Program-made: the position numbers and the translations under genes
Origin: Gammaproteobacteria bacterium
GTDB lineage: Bacteria > Pseudomonadota > Gammaproteobacteria > Eutrophobiales > Eutrophobiaceae
Direction: 5' to 3'
DNA: 16,068 nucleotides
Assembly (NCBI GenBank): GCA_015661095.1
Contig: JACVQI010000027.1
Location: 1-16,068, forward strand
Shown here: piece by piece, positions 15,012 to 16,068 of the stretch
Position numbering within the stretch: position 1 is the stretch's first letter
Layout of the letters: every line of letters starts with the position of its first letter
The notes under the pieces: model-generated
Seen by the model: only the letters and a program-made list of their open reading frames with translations
Told to the model about the DNA's origin: nothing
Databases searched by the model: none

Positions 15012-15858
15012 AAAAACATAGTTGCATCGGTTGTATTGGCGGCAGTGCTGGTATACGGCGCCGCTGTGGACGCGGCCTCCTGGTATCAGGTCGAGGTGAT
15101 AGTCTTCGATTATCTGAATCCGAACCTGGATGGCGAATTGTGGTTTGATAATCCGGGTTTGCCGCCACGTGACAACTGCCGCCAACACCATAGTCATTCC
15201 GCCACCCGCCCCAGTCCCGTCACCGTCGGGTCAAACGGCAGCCGGCGCGAATCCGTCACAAACGCCGGCAGCTGTCGCACCACCGGCCCCTTTGGTCTAT
15301 CAGGTATTGCCGCCGGAACGTTATCGATTGCGGGATGATTTACACAGCCTACAGTTATCATCCGCCTACCGGCCCTTGTTGCATATCGCCTGGCAACAGC
15401 TCGGCCTCGGTAATACCCGATCCAAAGCTGTGTACCTGGAAAAACTGGCCGGAACTCCAGTTACGCCGGGGCCGGTGTTACGGCAGACCACGGCAACCGA
15501 AAATACTGAGGCAGACTATCCGCCACCGGCAACGGTTTTTGACGGACTGGTGCGGTTGCGCAGTATGAATGTGTTATTGCTGGATGTGGATTTTGCCTAC
15601 TTCCCGCAGGATTATGCCCGCATCCTGGCGGTGCAACCCGGTGCCGCAGGCGAACCGAGCGAGGAATTGCTCGACAGTCTGGCTGATTATGTACGCTTGA
15701 CTGAGAGTAAAAGAGTCTTGTTGAATGAATTGAATTATTTTGATCATCCCCTGTTCGGCATCCTGGTGCAGGTCAGCCGCATCAATCCGGATGATCTGTT
15801 ACCCAAGCCTGTGTTGCCGGAAGCTTCAGGGGAAATTCCATCCGACCTGCCTGAATAA
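15009..15858 (+). pseudogene. csiV: CsiV-family exported peptidoglycan-binding protein, frameshifted
   Basis: Two overlapping frames together make one protein. Frame 15009-15338 starts GTG and encodes a signal peptide (hydrophobic SVVLAAVLVYGAAVDAA) followed by SWYQVEVIVFDYL and ELWFDNPG, the opening of CsiV-type proteins. The homologous remainder is in the +1 frame up to the stop at 15856-15858: a Pro/Ala-rich linker, YQVLPPERYRLRDDLHSLQ, YRPLLHIAWQQ, VRLRSMNVLLLDVDFAYF and RVLLNELNYFDHPLFGILV. Skipping one base near 15168 joins them into about 282 residues. In Vibrio cholerae CsiV is a periplasmic protein needed for PBP1A-driven cell-wall synthesis, and the gene commonly follows mfd. The break could be a sequencing error, a recent mutation or, less likely, programmed frameshifting. 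The intact coding quality on both sides argues against old decay. Confidence 0.7.
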
Positions 15859-15905
15859 CCTTGCTATCAAACCGTTGTAGAGTAACAAACATCCGTTTAA
15901 TGTAT

Positions 15906-15909
15906 GGAG
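15906..15909 (+). promoter_or_regulatory. Shine-Dalgarno site of the helicase gene
   Basis: GGAG five bases before ATG 15915. It is one of the few clear ribosome-binding sites in the window and supports that start for the truncated last gene. Confidence 0.6.
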
Positions 15910-15914
15910 TGCAT

Positions 15915-16068
15915 ATGGAAAGGGAAGAAGCGCAAGAACTACTACGGATTGCATTGAATGATGCTAACGCAGAATTTCGGGACGGCCAATGGGAAGCAAT
16001 TAATTGCCTGATTAACCAAAGGCGAAAATTATTGGTGGTGCAACGAACCGGCTGGGGAAAGAGCTCTG
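15915..16068 (+). CDS. RecQ-like SF2 DNA helicase, N-terminal fragment
   Basis: An open frame starts at ATG 15915 and runs off the window end after 51 codons. The protein has FRDGQWEAINCLINQRRKLL followed by VVQRTGWGKSS. The first part is the Q-motif type entrance (F-R-x-G-Q) of RecQ/DEAD-like helicases, and the second is Walker A (motif I) in the form R-T-G-W-G-K-S. This form is typical of a RecQ-related family distinct from classical RecQ, where the loop is usually P-T-G-x-G-K-S. The substrate and role are unknown from this fragment. The gene is 56 bases after csiV on the same strand, and its start reads somewhat AT-richer than the housekeeping genes. It may belong to an accessory segment beyond the edge. 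HRDC, RQC or partner genes cannot be assessed here. Confidence 0.8.
   Translation, partial: MEREEAQELLRIALNDANAEFRDGQWEAINCLINQRRKLLVVQRTGWGKSS

Noticed and set aside
15875..15901. Promoter before the helicase gene (TTGTAG ... TTTAAT)
   Set aside because: The spacing is only 15 bases and both boxes are weak.

Overview
The window is a piece of a gammaproteobacterial chromosome, moderately GC-rich and compact. It runs from the 3' end of gyrA to the 5' end of a RecQ-like helicase gene, and every protein gene is on the + strand. The order serC-pheA-hisC-tyrA-aroA-cmk-rpsA-ihfB-lapA-lapB-pyrF behind gyrA is the conserved gamma/betaproteobacterial 'aromatic supraoperon'. LapA/LapB, and a CsiV-type cell-wall gene straight after mfd, favour a gammaproteobacterium. 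I cannot name the genus. The content is mostly housekeeping, and I do not see a convincing undescribed defence or metabolic system.

Layout: (1) 1-252, gyrA C-terminus. (2) 347-6225, amino-acid block: SerC (serine and pyridoxal phosphate), bifunctional PheA, HisC-family aminotransferase, TyrA and AroA. AroA makes EPSP, the chorismate precursor, and PheA and TyrA draw chorismate/prephenate to phenylalanine and tyrosine. (3) 6218-9126, cmk, rpsA and ihfB: CMP kinase, ribosomal protein S1 and the beta subunit of IHF. (4) 9235-11424, lapA-lapB-pyrF, tightly packed with stop/start overlaps: control of lipopolysaccharide synthesis, then the last step of UMP synthesis. (5) 11467-14949, a full-length Mfd transcription-repair coupling factor. 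(6) 15009-15858, a CsiV-family exported protein split by a one-base frameshift. (7) 15915 to the edge, the start of a RecQ-like SF2 helicase.

The feature least explained by the genes is in the gaps. Five junctions (gyrA/serC, serC/pheA, hisC/tyrA, tyrA/aroA, mfd/csiV) carry degenerate 7-bp-periodic repeats, mostly purine-rich on the coding strand and starting at or just before the upstream stop codon. Two of these gaps also have the reverse-complement words at the far side. In the serC/pheA gap the repeats flank a separate palindromic element of about 83 bp. The repeats supply the last codons of tyrA and apparently the GTG start of csiV. No gene-free stretch exceeds 300 bp; the longest is the serC/pheA gap.
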